Of a stretch of DNA of 64,000 nucleotides, positions 28,273 to 38,181 are shown piece by piece (position 1 is the first letter of the stretch; every line of letters begins with the position of its first letter). Position numbers and translations under genes: made by a program. Source of the stretch: Deinococcus budaensis (GTDB taxonomy: Bacteria > Deinococcota > Deinococci > Deinococcales > Deinococcaceae); assembly GCF_014201885.1 (NCBI RefSeq), contig NZ_JACHFN010000001.1, positions 496,001 to 560,000 on the forward strand. Direction: 5' to 3'. Under the pieces are notes generated by a model. It was not told where the DNA came from. It made no database searches and saw nothing but the letters and a program-made list of their open reading frames with translations.

Positions 28273-29577
28273 TCAGTTCGTGGGCCGCAGCCCCTGCAAC
28301 TCCTCCGGCAGCTCCTCGGCGTAGAGGTCGCGCCAGGCCTGGCCGTCGAAACTCACCTCGGACTCGATGAAGTACTGCGCGGGGTCGTCGGGGTCGGCCA
28401 GCGCGTCGGTGGGGAGGTCGAGACGCACGGCCTGCACGGGCGGCAGTTCTCCCACCCCCCCCAGCCAGGGCGCCTCGTCCGCAAAGGTCTCCGCGAGCAG
28501 GGCGCGGGTCCACCCGGCCCAGGCTGCGGGGTCGCCCGCGCCGGTCGCGCCGCGCAGGTCCCCGCGCAGGCGGTCGGCGTGCTCCTCCGGCACGTCCCCC
28601 GGCGTCCATTCGATGCGCCCGTCGGCCCAGACGGTGACCGGCACGGTGTCCACGTCGAGCATGGAGCTGATCAGCTCCCCCAGGCCGGAGGAGTCCTCCT
28701 CGGTATGGACGGCGCCGGGGTCGGCGTAGAGCTGCCAGGTTTCGCTGTCGAGGGTGTACGCGCCCGCGTCCGGGTCCAGATGCACCTCCAGCCCGCCCAG
28801 GAAGGCCAGGGCGAAGGGGGACCCCAGCGGCGTCTCCTCGCGCAGTTCCAGCGTCACGCGGCGGGCGGTGGGCGTTCCCTCCTCGCCCGGCGGGTCAGCC
28901 TCCGCCCGCGCGAAGGCCCCCAGGTGGGCGGCCTCCCAGCCCTCCGGCCCGCCGCCGTGCCACCCGCGCACCAGGGCCTCCAGCTCCTCCAGCATCTCCT
29001 CCGGCGGCTCGGGGTCGAAGTCGATGCGGCCCTCGCGCCAGTGTTCGGCGCGCAGCGAGGCGACCAGACGCCCCGGCTGCTGCGCCAGCGGATGCCGCAA
29101 CAGTTCGCGCAGGCCCGCGACCGGGTCCGCCTGCCCCGGCAGGCTCTGCCAGCGCTCGCCGTCAAAGGAATGCTGCCGCGTCCGCACCCGCAGCGCCGCG
29201 CCGTCTCCATCGCCGTCCAGCAGGGCGTGGTCGCGCGTCAGGCCCGGGGAGCCGTCCTCCAGCGTGCGGGCGCCGAAGCCCAGCACCAGCTCGCCCGCCA
29301 GCCGCCGCAGCGGGGGCACGGGAATGGCCTCCAGGTCCCCCGGTGTCCGCAGGGCCTCGCGGGCCAGCCCGGCCAGCACGTAGGCCCGCCGGTAGGCCCT
29401 CGCCCAGCCCTCCGCCTGCGGCTGCGTCTCGCGCAGCGCCGTCAGCAACCGCTCACGCAGCGCCGCGTCGTCCGGTCCGCGCCGCAGCGTGACCGTTCCG
29501 TCCAGGGCGATCTCGGCCTCGAAAGGATGCACCGTGGGCATCAGGCCCAGTTGTTTGCGGCGTTTCGCTTCACCCAT
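28273..29577 (-). CDS. Uncharacterised 434-aa acidic protein
   Basis: I do not recognise the fold. It starts MGEAKRRKQLGLMP, a short basic N-terminal motif seen in many unrelated bacterial proteins. The rest is acidic with Glu/Asp-Pro rich stretches, no signal peptide or membrane segment, and two similar short phrases: HSFDGERWQSLPG near residue 150 and VSFDGQAWRDLY near the C-terminus, which may mark internal duplication. ATG 29577 is the start with the motif at the N-terminus; no clear promoter or ribosome site is visible. Confidence 0.6.
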   Translation of the reverse strand: MGEAKRRKQLGLMPTVHPFEAEIALDGTVTLRRGPDDAALRERLLTALRETQPQAEGWARAYRRAYVLAGLAREALRTPGDLEAIPVPPLRRLAGELVLGFGARTLEDGSPGLTRDHALLDGDGDGAALRVRTRQHSFDGERWQSLPGQADPVAGLRELLRHPLAQQPGRLVASLRAEHWREGRIDFDPEPPEEMLEELEALVRGWHGGGPEGWEAAHLGAFARAEADPPGEEGTPTARRVTLELREETPLGSPFALAFLGGLEVHLDPDAGAYTLDSETWQLYADPGAVHTEEDSSGLGELISSMLDVDTVPVTVWADGRIEWTPGDVPEEHADRLRGDLRGATGAGDPAAWAGWTRALLAETFADEAPWLGGVGELPPVQAVRLDLPTDALADPDDPAQYFIESEVSFDGQAWRDLYAEELPEELQGLRPTN

Positions 29578-29730
29578 AGCCACAGGGAAGCACACACGGG
29601 GCGCCGAAGGGCAGCCCTCACCGCCCTGAGGTTCACCCATCTTTCTTATCCCGACGGCTACCTCACGCCGGGCGGGAACCGCAAACCGTCATACCACCGT
29701 CAGAAAACGCCATTAGAATCCTGAGCGGAC

Positions 29731-32493
29731 ATGAAGAGACTGCAACTCCCCAGTGCGATGCTCGGCCTCACGGTGCTGCTGACGGCGTGCCCCGGCCCGA
29801 TCAATGAACCGCCCCGACCCCCCGCCCCGACCACCCACAGCCTGACGGTCAAGCTTGGCGGCGTGCCGAGCGCGCCCGTAACGATCACGAACACGACGAC
29901 CAAGACCCAGGTGTTTAGCGGCACGCTGGAGGGCGGCAAGACCTTCGGCGACCTGAAAGCCGGGGACGTGTTCGAGGTGACGGGCGCGGCAGTCAACGGG
30001 TATACGGCCCCCGCCACGCAGACGGTCACGCTGGACGCGAATAAGACCGTGACGCTGGCGTACGCGGCGGCTCCCGTGACGCCGCCCGCTCCCACGCTGC
30101 ACACGCTGACGGTCAAGCTGGAGGGGACTGGCAGCGCTCCGGTCACGGTCACGAACGAGACGACCAAGATCCAGGTGTTCAGCGGCTTCGTGGAGGGCAG
30201 CAAGACCCTGGAAAATCTCAAGGCTGGCGACGTGTTCCGGGTGGAGGCGGGCAGCGTGGACGGCTTCACGGTTCCCACCGCGCAGACCGTCACGCTGGAC
30301 GCCAGCAAGACCGTGACACTGAGTTTCGCAGCCCTACCCGGCACGACGCTGGACCCCAGCCGCGTGCGGGGCACCCTGGACGGCTGGACCTTCGGGACGG
30401 GCGACCTGAAGGCGTACTTCAGCTTTGGCAGAACGGTCGTGGCCGCGAGTACGCCGACCATCACGCTGTCCGGGAACGTGGACGCGGGTCTGCCCACGCC
30501 TGGGCAACTCTCCCCTTTCCTGGAGGACTGCACCTTCACCGGGCAGCGCAGCGCCCCCGACTTCGGCTCGGAGATGGCCAGAGGCGCGACCTACAGCCGA
30601 CAGGGTGATTTTCTGGGCTTCGTGACTGAGCAGACCACCGACGGGCGTGACGTGGTCCGCGTGTACTCCGATACGGCGGCGACCTTCAAGGGCACTGCGA
30701 TCTGCCCGGGATCCCAGCGCCTGGACCTCGACCTCCGCGTCGTACAGGGCTGGAACGCTTTTAGCATCGCGGAAGTCAGCAGCGGTGAGTACCGTTACGA
30801 CCTGCGTTTCCGCAACCTGGAGGCCGGGGCCCGCACCACCCTGACCCTTGACCGCGCCCGGGAGAGTGTCTCGGTGTTCTTCCGGGACACGAGCGACCTG
30901 ACGCTCCGGGCCGGGAAGTCGGCTACCCGCGAGGTCGTGTTCGCGCAGACGGGCGGCTTGAGCGGACAGGTGACGCTGGAGACCAACGTTCCCGGCGTGA
31001 CAGTCACGCCTTCAACCGTCACCCTGCCCACCCTCGGCACCCAGGGCGCGGGTGGGCGCGGCCTTCAGGCCCTAAGCGCCGCCGTGCAGCCGCAGGCGCT
31101 GGGCGCGGCCCTGACCTTCAGCGCGGACGAGAACGCCGCCTCCTACAGCGGCCCGCTGACTGTGATCGTCAAGAAGGGCGCAACCGAGGTCGGACGCGGC
31201 ACGCTCTCCAGCTTCCGGTTGACCGCGCCGAGCGTGATGGCAAACGTGCCCTACGGCACCAGCCTCAGCCTGGCCCGGGGAGAGACCCGGGGGGTCACCT
31301 TCAGCGTGTTCAGCCAGGAATTCTTCAGCGGCACCACGACCGTCACGCTGAGCGGCCTGCCTGCCGGAGTGACGGCCTCCACCGAGACGGTCACCCTGGC
31401 CGAGAGCGGCAGCGCCCAGGTCACCGTGCAGGTCAGCGCCAGCGCCGACGCCCCTCTCGCCACGGTAAATGCCCGCGTGACCGGGCCGAAGGTCCGCAAC
31501 ACCCAGGGCGCCCCGGACACCGTGCCGGTCACGGTCACGCCCGCGCGCACCCCCCTGGACCTGAACGGGTTCCAGCGGGCCGTTCCAACCCCGGGCGGGC
31601 TGTGGGTCATCACGCCTGAGCAGTACAGCGGCGGCGCGTCCTCGTTCACCCTGCTGCGCATGCAGGGCGGGGCGGTGGCGCAGCGTGAGGTCCTGACCGG
31701 GCGGCCCACCCTGCTGCCTGCGCCCAACGGCGACGCCCTGCTCGTGACCGAGGTGAACAGCGCCGGAACGCTGACCTACACCCTGACCCGCCTGCGCCCC
31801 GACGGCACCCGCACCGCCCGGACGTTCGGCGTTCAGGACGGCCAGAATTTCGCACGGGGAGCGGTTGACGCTCAGGGCAACCTGTGGTTCCTGAAAGACA
31901 CCTCCTCGGCCACGTCCTCGGCGGCGCTGGCCCGGGTGAACTTCGAGGCGGGCACCGTCACGGTCGTGGACGCCACCCGGCCCTACCGGGGGTACGAGTC
32001 CCTGAGCGCCAGCCCCGACGGCCAGACAGTCGTCGTGCTGCCCTCCTCGAACACCACCCTGTACCGCGTCGACGTGGGCAGCGCCGCCGTGAGCACAGTG
32101 ACCCTGGACCGGACGGTCAGCTATTTTGAAGCCGCCGCCACCGACAACGGGGGAACCGTGTACCTGCCCCAGTATGACGGCGTGCTGCGCGTCAGCTCCT
32201 CGGGCACCACGGCGCTGTTGCCCCTCACCGGCTCGTTCAGCCTGCTCGGCCTCGACCGCGCCGCGCCGGGGACGCTGTGGCTCAGCCGCGCGTCCGAGGT
32301 GATCAGGCTCGACACGGCGAGCGGCAGCACCCAAGTCATCCCGCTCTCCGGCAGCACCTCCAACCCGAACAGCTTCCTGGCGGGCGGGACTCCCGACGCT
32401 TCCGGCGGGGTGTGGGCCGTGACCGGTGAATCGGCCTACGACCAGGCGACCGGCAACATGGTCACGCGTTACTTCGCCAGCCTGCTGAAGTAA
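29731..32493 (+). CDS. Large surface lipoprotein with tandem N-terminal repeats and propeller-like C-terminus
   Basis: 920 aa. The lipobox LTAC sets Cys20 as the lipidated residue. Two ~80-aa tandem repeats (SLTVKLGGVPSAPVTITN.../TLTVKLEGTGSAPVTVTN...), resembling PEGA-type modules, are followed by Ig-like or other beta sandwiches (about residues 205-610). The C-terminal ~300 residues contain repeating ~45-aa strands (GGLWVITPEQY, GNLWFLKD, GQTVVVLPSS, GGTVYLPQY, GTLWLSRAS, GGVWAVTGES) typical of a beta-propeller. It is probably a cell-surface or adhesion-like protein. TAGAAT (29714-29719) lies 11 nt before ATG. A strong terminator follows. Confidence 0.78.
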   Translation: MKRLQLPSAMLGLTVLLTACPGPINEPPRPPAPTTHSLTVKLGGVPSAPVTITNTTTKTQVFSGTLEGGKTFGDLKAGDVFEVTGAAVNGYTAPATQTVTLDANKTVTLAYAAAPVTPPAPTLHTLTVKLEGTGSAPVTVTNETTKIQVFSGFVEGSKTLENLKAGDVFRVEAGSVDGFTVPTAQTVTLDASKTVTLSFAALPGTTLDPSRVRGTLDGWTFGTGDLKAYFSFGRTVVAASTPTITLSGNVDAGLPTPGQLSPFLEDCTFTGQRSAPDFGSEMARGATYSRQGDFLGFVTEQTTDGRDVVRVYSDTAATFKGTAICPGSQRLDLDLRVVQGWNAFSIAEVSSGEYRYDLRFRNLEAGARTTLTLDRARESVSVFFRDTSDLTLRAGKSATREVVFAQTGGLSGQVTLETNVPGVTVTPSTVTLPTLGTQGAGGRGLQALSAAVQPQALGAALTFSADENAASYSGPLTVIVKKGATEVGRGTLSSFRLTAPSVMANVPYGTSLSLARGETRGVTFSVFSQEFFSGTTTVTLSGLPAGVTASTETVTLAESGSAQVTVQVSASADAPLATVNARVTGPKVRNTQGAPDTVPVTVTPARTPLDLNGFQRAVPTPGGLWVITPEQYSGGASSFTLLRMQGGAVAQREVLTGRPTLLPAPNGDALLVTEVNSAGTLTYTLTRLRPDGTRTARTFGVQDGQNFARGAVDAQGNLWFLKDTSSATSSAALARVNFEAGTVTVVDATRPYRGYESLSASPDGQTVVVLPSSNTTLYRVDVGSAAVSTVTLDRTVSYFEAAATDNGGTVYLPQYDGVLRVSSSGTTALLPLTGSFSLLGLDRAAPGTLWLSRASEVIRLDTASGSTQVIPLSGSTSNPNSFLAGGTPDASGGVWAVTGESAYDQATGNMVTRYFASLLK

Positions 32494-32509
32494 GCTCCGC
32501 CCTTTTTCG

Positions 32510-32526
32510 CCGCGTGACCTCACCCG

Positions 32527-32540
<14 letters not shown>
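32510..32540 (+). terminator. Terminator after the large lipoprotein gene
   Basis: CCGCGTGAC (32510-32518) and GTCACGCGG (32526-32534) form a perfect 9-bp stem followed by TGTTTT. It overlaps the last codons of the convergent MBL gene. Confidence 0.8.
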
Positions 32541-33387
<847 letters not shown>

Positions 33388-33547
33388 TCGGGGAGTGTAG
33401 AGCCTGCGCCGCCCCCCGCACGGAACCCGGGGTGCCGTGGGTGAAGTCCGGTTCACCCCGTCCCCACCCGCTTCCCGTTCCCGGACCGGAAGACTGGCCG
33501 CATCCGCCGGGCCAGCGGGCCGGGCCACCTCATCCGGGAGGCGTGAC

Positions 33548-34054
33548 ATGACCCAGGGCATGAGCATGAAGATGACGGACCTGCAAGACCTCTACCTCGA
33601 GCAGCTTCAGGACGTGTACTCGGCCGAGCGGCAGCTGCTGGAGTCACTCGGAAAGATGGCGCAGGCGGCGAGCACTCCCGAGCTGCGCCAGGGCTTTGAG
33701 CTGCACGCGGGGCAGACCCGCGAACAGATCGCCCGCCTGGAGCGGATCGTGGGGGAGCTGGGCGGGCAACCCGGCGGCAAGACCTGCCAGGCGATGCGCG
33801 GCCTGGTCGCCGAGGGCCAGGAGATGATCGAGCGCCAGGCCGACCCCGCCGTGCGCGACGCGGGCCTGATCGCCGCCGCGCAGCGGGCCGAGCACTACGA
33901 GATTTCGGCCTACGGCACCCTGCGGACCTACGCCGAGATCCTGGGCCGCACGGAAGACGCCGAGCTGCTGCGGACCAGCGAGGACGAGGAAAAGGCCACC
34001 GACATGAAGCTGACCGGGCTGGCCCGCAGCATCAACATGCAGGCGCTGGGCTGA
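33548..34054 (+). CDS. DUF892 ferritin-like (YciE-type) protein
   Basis: 168 aa, all helical. DLYLEQLQDVYSAERQLLESL and AQRAEHYEISAYGTLRTYAEILG match the two helix pairs of the DUF892/YciE family, a ferritin-like four-helix bundle with E...E..H metal ligands. Family members are induced by stress in other bacteria. ATG 33548 follows GGGAGG at normal spacing, so this gene, unlike its neighbours, is led by a Shine-Dalgarno. A 12-bp hairpin separates it from convergent trpA. Confidence 0.85.
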   Translation: MTQGMSMKMTDLQDLYLEQLQDVYSAERQLLESLGKMAQAASTPELRQGFELHAGQTREQIARLERIVGELGGQPGGKTCQAMRGLVAEGQEMIERQADPAVRDAGLIAAAQRAEHYEISAYGTLRTYAEILGRTEDAELLRTSEDEEKATDMKLTGLARSINMQALG

Positions 34055-34070
34055 GGCCGGGAGAAAGGAA

Positions 34071-34103
34071 GCGGGGCCACGGCGCTTGAACCCGTGGCCC
34101 CGC
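34071..34103. terminator. Strong hairpin between DUF892 gene and trpA
   Basis: GCGGGGCCACGG (34071-34082) pairs perfectly with CCGTGGCCCCGC (34092-34103) across a 9-nt loop. There is no T-run on either side; it probably protects or ends the two convergent messages. Confidence 0.6.
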
Positions 34104-34117
34104 TCACTCGTGAACCT

Positions 34118-34918
34118 CTACTTCCGGCAGCCCCGCGCGATCTCGGCGGCCAGGGCGCCCACGTCCTGCCCCTCGCGCACCGCGTTGATAAAGGCGCTGC
34201 CCACCACCACCCCGTCCGCGACCGCCGCGACCTGCCGGGCGGTGGCCGCGTCCTTGACCCCGAAGCCCACGGCGACGGGGACCCGGGCGTGTTCGCGGGC
34301 CAGGGCCAGCATCGCGGGCACCTCGGCCAGCGCCGTGCCCTCACGCGCCCCAGTCACGCCGGTCACGCTGACGGCGTACAGGAAGCCGGTGCAGGCTTCG
34401 GCGACGAGTTTCACCCGCTCAGGCGTGGAGGTCGGGGCGATCAGGAAGGTCACCGCCAGCCCGTGCTCGGCGGCCAGGTCCGCGATTTCCAGGTCCTGGT
34501 CGGGCGGCAGGTCGGGGAGGATCAGGCCGTCCACGCCCGCCTCGGCGGCCAGGCGCATGAACTCGCGCGGGCCGACCGCGTAGATGGGGTTGACGTAGGT
34601 CATGATCACGAGCGGGGTGTCGTGGCGCGCCCGCAAGTCCCGGACCAGCGCCAGCGTGCGCCGGGTGCTGGTGCCGCCCGCCAGCGCCTGCTCGGAGGCC
34701 CGCTGGATGGTCGGGCCGTCCCCCAGCGGATCGGAGTAGGGAATCCCGACTTCCAGCAGGTCGGCCTGTTCCAGCAGCGCGTCGGCCACGGCGGGGAAGC
34801 CTTCCGCCGTCGGGTACCCAGCGGTCATGAAGGGAATGAAGGCGGCGCGGCCTTCCGCCCCCGCGCGGGCGAAAGCAGCGTGGATGCGCTCGGCGCCGCG
34901 GGTCAGGGTGGCGGTCAT
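34118..34918 (-). CDS. trpA: Tryptophan synthase alpha chain
   Basis: 266 aa. It cleaves indole-3-glycerol phosphate and channels indole to the beta chain. [12 protein letters not shown] contains the catalytic Glu-side loop region, and [22 protein letters not shown] carries the catalytic Asp. [15 protein letters not shown] is the phosphate-binding end. ATG 34918 overlaps the trpB TGA (ATGA), so the two subunits are coupled. No other trp genes are nearby. Confidence 0.96.
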   Translation of the reverse strand: MTATLTRGAERIHAAFARAGAEGRAAFIPFMTAGYPTAEGFPAVADALLEQADLLEVGIPYSDPLGDGPTIQRASEQALAGGTSTRRTLALVRDLRARHDTPLVIMTYVNPIYAVGPREFMRLAAEAGVDGLILPDLPPDQDLEIADLAAEHGLAVTFLIAPTSTPERVKLVAEACTGFLYAVSVTGVTGAREGTALAEVPAMLALAREHARVPVAVGFGVKDAATARQVAAVADGVVVGSAFINAVREGQDVGALAAEIARGCRK

Positions 34919-36180
34919 GCGCGCACCTCCCCGCGCTGGCCCTGGGGCTGCTCCAGTTCCAGCAGGCGCATCACCTCGGCCACGTCCTTGTCGCCGCGTC
35001 CGGAGAGGTTCACCACGATCACCCCTTCCGGCCCGAGTTCGCGGGCCAGCTGGACGGCGTGGTAGATCGCGTGGGCGCTTTCGAGGGCCGGAATGATGCC
35101 CTCCAGGCGGGTCAGCAGTTGCAGGGCCTCCAGCGCCTGCGCGTCGGTGATGGGCACGTACTCGGCCACGCCCGTTTCACTGTAGTGGCAGTGCTCGGGG
35201 CCGATGCCGGGGTAGTCCAGCCCGGCGCTGACCGAATGCGGCGGGACGATCTGGCCTTCCGAATCGTTGAGCAGGTACATCATCGAGCCGTGCAGCACGC
35301 CGACGCGGCCTCCCGCGACCGAGGCGGCGTGTCTGCCGCTGTCCACCCCTTCCCCGGCGGCCTCGGTGCCGATCAATCGGGGGCGCTGGTCTTCGGGCAG
35401 ATAGGCGTAGGGCGCAAAAATCCCGATGGCGTTGGAGCCGCCGCCCACGCAGGCGACGATGGCGTCGGGGGCCGGGCGGCCTTCGAGCGCCTGAAGCTGC
35501 ACCTTGGTTTCCTCCCCGATCACGCTCTGGAAGTCGCGGACCATCGCGGGGTAGGGGTGCGGCCCCACCACGCTGCCCAGGATGTAAAAGGTGTCGCGCA
35601 CGTTGGTCACCCAGTCGCGGATCGCCTCGTTGGTGGCGTCCTTGAGGGTCTGGGTGCCGGAGGTGACCTCGCGGACCTCGGCGCCCAGCAGCCGCATCCG
35701 GAAGACGTTGAGGGCCTGGCGGCGGATGTCCTCGCGGCCCATGTACACGATGCACTCCAGCCCCAGCAGCGCGGCGGCGGTGGCCGAGGCGACCCCGTGC
35801 TGCCCGGCGCCCGTCTCGGCGATCACCCGGCGTTTGCCCATGCGTTTGGCAAGCAGGGCCTGCGCGAGGCAGTTGTTGATCTTGTGCGCGCCCGTGTAGT
35901 TCTGGTCCTCGCGCTTGAGGTAGATTTTCGCGCCGCCCGCGTGCTCGGTGAGCCGCTGCGCGAGGTACAGCGCGCTGGGACGGCCCACGAACTCGCGCAA
36001 CAGACGGTCCAACTCTTGCAGGAAGGCGGGGTCGGCCTTGGCGGCCAGGTACGCCGCCTCGAGTTCGTCGAGCGCCGGAATCAGCGTCTCGGGCACGTAG
36101 CGCCCGCCGAAGCGCCCGAAGCGCCCACGGGCGTCCGGCTGCGGGTAGCTCGGCAGCGTGACAGAGGCGGAGGAGGTCAT
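34915..36180 (-). CDS. trpB: Tryptophan synthase beta chain
   Basis: 421 aa PLP enzyme that joins indole and serine. [15 protein letters not shown] contains the PLP lysine; [13 protein letters not shown] and [15 protein letters not shown] are the substrate and phosphate loops. It is the classical TrpB1 form, paired with trpA. It is leaderless: TAGCAT (36187-36192) lies 6 nt before ATG 36180. Two abutting palindromes lie just upstream, over the expected -35 region, and may be its operator. Confidence 0.96.
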   Translation of the reverse strand: MTSSASVTLPSYPQPDARGRFGRFGGRYVPETLIPALDELEAAYLAAKADPAFLQELDRLLREFVGRPSALYLAQRLTEHAGGAKIYLKREDQNYTGAHKINNCLAQALLAKRMGKRRVIAETGAGQHGVASATAAALLGLECIVYMGREDIRRQALNVFRMRLLGAEVREVTSGTQTLKDATNEAIRDWVTNVRDTFYILGSVVGPHPYPAMVRDFQSVIGEETKVQLQALEGRPAPDAIVACVGGGSNAIGIFAPYAYLPEDQRPRLIGTEAAGEGVDSGRHAASVAGGRVGVLHGSMMYLLNDSEGQIVPPHSVSAGLDYPGIGPEHCHYSETGVAEYVPITDAQALEALQLLTRLEGIIPALESAHAIYHAVQLARELGPEGVIVVNLSGRGDKDVAEVMRLLELEQPQGQRGEVRA

Positions 36181-36201
36181 GCCCTCATGCTAGCGAGGCC
36201 C

Positions 36202-36244
36202 CCCTAACGGGCGTTAGGGAAACTTAGACAACTGGTCTAAGTTT
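36202..36244. promoter_or_regulatory. Two abutting perfect palindromes between trpB and gluQRS
   Basis: CCCTAACG-GG-CGTTAGGG (36202-36219) is followed without gap by AAACTTAGAC-AACTG-GTCTAAGTTT (36220-36244). The first covers the place where the trpB -35 box should be; the second overlaps the gluQRS stop codon (36237-36239). The AT-rich arms are unusual in this GC-rich DNA. They could be repressor sites for trpBA or a transcript-end hairpin for gluQRS; no T-run follows. Confidence 0.6.
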
Positions 36245-37154
36245 GTGACTTCGGGAGGAATCCGGCAGCGCTCAGGTGCCCGCGCCACAGCGGCAGCAGT
36301 TCGGCGGCCTGGACGGCCCCAGGCACGTCCCAGCCCAGCGAGCGGGCCAGGGCCGCGAGGACCCGTCCGGGGGCCTCCCCCGCCTCCCGCAGCGCCTGCA
36401 CGGACGGCGCCCCCCCGCGCTTGGCGAGGCGCTCGCCCCGGAAGTCGGTCAGCAGCGGGACATGCAGATAGCGCGGCGTGGCGAAACCCAGCGTCCACTG
36501 CAAGGCGACCTGCCGGGGAGTGGCGGGCCAGAGGTCGGCGCCGCGCACCACGTCCGTCACGCCAGTCAGCGCGTCGTCCACGACCACGGCGAGGTGATAG
36601 GCGAAGACGGCGTCGTTACGCTGAAGGACGAAGTCGCCCACCTCACGGAGGAGGTGCTGGCAGAGCGTCTCGCCGGTCAGGCTGTCGTGGGCGCACACGG
36701 TCTGGTCGGGAACCTTCCAGCGCGTCGCGGCGGGGCGCTGAGGGTCAGAGGGGCGGGCGCGGCAGGTGCCCGGATAGACGGGTTCGGCCCCGTGGGGCGC
36801 TCCGGCGCTGTCCTGAATCGCCTCCAGCACCTCGCGGCGGGTGCAGGTGCAGGGGTAGGTCTCCCCCGCCCTCGTCAGCCGGGCCAGCGCGGCTGCGTAC
36901 ACGTCCAGCCGCCCGGACTGCCGCGATTCGGCGTCCCAGTCGAGGCCCAGCCATTCCAGGTCGCGGCGGGTCACGTCATAAGCCCAGGGCCGGACCCGCC
37001 CGCTGTCGAGGTCCTCGAACCTCAGCAGGTGCTGTCCGCCCAGCGCCCGCGAGTGCAGCCAGGCGAGGAGCGCCGTGCGGGCGTTGCCCAGGTGCATCGC
37101 TCCGGTCGGGCTGGGCGCGAAACGGCCCACGAGGGGGGAGGGTGGGAAAGTCAC
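36237..37154 (-). CDS. gluQRS: Glutamyl-Q tRNA(Asp) synthetase
   Basis: 305 aa, close to E. coli GluQ and much shorter than GluRS because the anticodon domain is missing. It attaches glutamate to queuosine-34 of tRNA-Asp. GRFAPSPTGAMHLGN is the HIGH region. The zinc site is CTCTRREV with YPGTCR downstream. The KMSKS equivalent is LAKRGGAPS. GTG 37154 was chosen over an extended ORF because TAGCCT (37162-37167) is 7 nt upstream and it gives the family's N-terminal length. Confidence 0.92.
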   Translation of the reverse strand: MTFPPSPLVGRFAPSPTGAMHLGNARTALLAWLHSRALGGQHLLRFEDLDSGRVRPWAYDVTRRDLEWLGLDWDAESRQSGRLDVYAAALARLTRAGETYPCTCTRREVLEAIQDSAGAPHGAEPVYPGTCRARPSDPQRPAATRWKVPDQTVCAHDSLTGETLCQHLLREVGDFVLQRNDAVFAYHLAVVVDDALTGVTDVVRGADLWPATPRQVALQWTLGFATPRYLHVPLLTDFRGERLAKRGGAPSVQALREAGEAPGRVLAALARSLGWDVPGAVQAAELLPLWRGHLSAAGFLPKSQT

Positions 37155-37301
37155 GCTCCCCAGGCTAAGGCTCCGGGCAACGGCGCAAGGTGGCAAGCCG
37201 CCCACGGACAGGCGCAGAATATTCAGCACCTCACCCGGCGCGGGCCGGGCGCCCGCCCCCGGCCCCGACCCGACCTGCCGGACAGCTCAGGGAGGTCCAC
37301 C

Positions 37302-37802
37302 ATGAAGACCGCCGCAGAGTCCGCCGCACGGTTTCTCATCCCTCCGCAAGGCGGGACGGCGCTGGTCAATCCCATTGGCGGGCCGATGGTGCTCAAGCTG
37401 GGAAGTGCCCAGACCGCCGGGGCCTACTCGGTCCACGACAACCTGCTGCCGCCCGGCTCTCCGGGGCCGCGCCCGCATCTGCACCGCTGGCACGAGGAGA
37501 CGTTTTACGTGCTGGACGGAGAACTGAGCGTGCGGGTGGCCGAGCAGACCGTGCAGGCCCCGGCAGGCTCGTTCGTGGTCATTCCGCGCGGCACCGTTCA
37601 TCAGCCGTTCAACCCCCACCCAGACCCCGTCCGCGTGCTGCTGATCTTTTCTCCCGGTGGCATGGAAGACTTCTTCGTGGAGGCGGCGCAGGGACGCCAT
37701 CCCCTTCAGGCTCTCCCGCAGGACCCGGCCGCGCAGGCGAGCTTGCAGGCCTTGACCGGGCGCTACGGGTACGAATTCGCGGAGCTGCCCCCGGCACGCT
37801 GA
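37302..37802 (+). CDS. Cupin-domain protein
   Basis: 166 aa. The cupin barrel shows motif 1 as PHLHRWHEETFYVLDGEL (His, His, Glu metal ligands) and motif 2 as GSFVVIPRGTVHQPFN (third His). The function may be enzymatic or sugar binding; the substrate is unknown. ATG 37302 has GGAGG 8 nt upstream. It is divergent from gluQRS. Confidence 0.85.
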   Translation: MKTAAESAARFLIPPQGGTALVNPIGGPMVLKLGSAQTAGAYSVHDNLLPPGSPGPRPHLHRWHEETFYVLDGELSVRVAEQTVQAPAGSFVVIPRGTVHQPFNPHPDPVRVLLIFSPGGMEDFFVEAAQGRHPLQALPQDPAAQASLQALTGRYGYEFAELPPAR

Positions 37803-37833
37803 CCCCGGACCCCCGGCACGCCATCATGGCCGC

Positions 37834-38067
37834 ATGACCGACCCGCGCGTGCAGACGCTGCTGACCTCCGAGACGTACTGGACCGCGCGGGCGCTGCGCG
37901 AGCAGGGCAGCCGCTTTTACCGGGCGCTGGGAGACGCGCTGGACGCCGCCGACCTCGGTAACCGCCGCCGCCTGTACGAGGGCTGGACCCAGGAGCTGTG
38001 GGACTTCTACGAACGGGGCCTGCGCCTGGAGGAGGGTGAGCGCCGCTCCGGCGCTGGCGACGGCTGA
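37834..38067 (+). CDS. Small uncharacterised protein (77 aa)
   Basis: Compact and helical, with a basic/acidic amphipathic pattern (ARALREQGSRFYRALGDALDAA, in part) and no membrane segment. It starts 31 nt after the cupin stop and is co-oriented, so it may share a transcript; CATCAT 6 nt before the ATG is a weak -10. The family is not recognised. Confidence 0.55.
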   Translation: MTDPRVQTLLTSETYWTARALREQGSRFYRALGDALDAADLGNRRRLYEGWTQELWDFYERGLRLEEGERRSGAGDG

Positions 38068-38181
38068 AAGGTCGCCGCGTACAGCGCCTCGCGCGCCAGC
38101 GTCCACAGGGCGCTCCACGCGGCTTTCATGCTGCCGTTACGTGGGGGGCCGGGGGACGTTCCCGGGCGTACACTGCCGCGC

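Noticed and set aside
36220..36244. FadR operator at the trpB/gluQRS palindrome
   Set aside because: Only one half (AACTGGTC) matches; the other half and the overall spacing do not, and no fatty-acid genes are adjacent.
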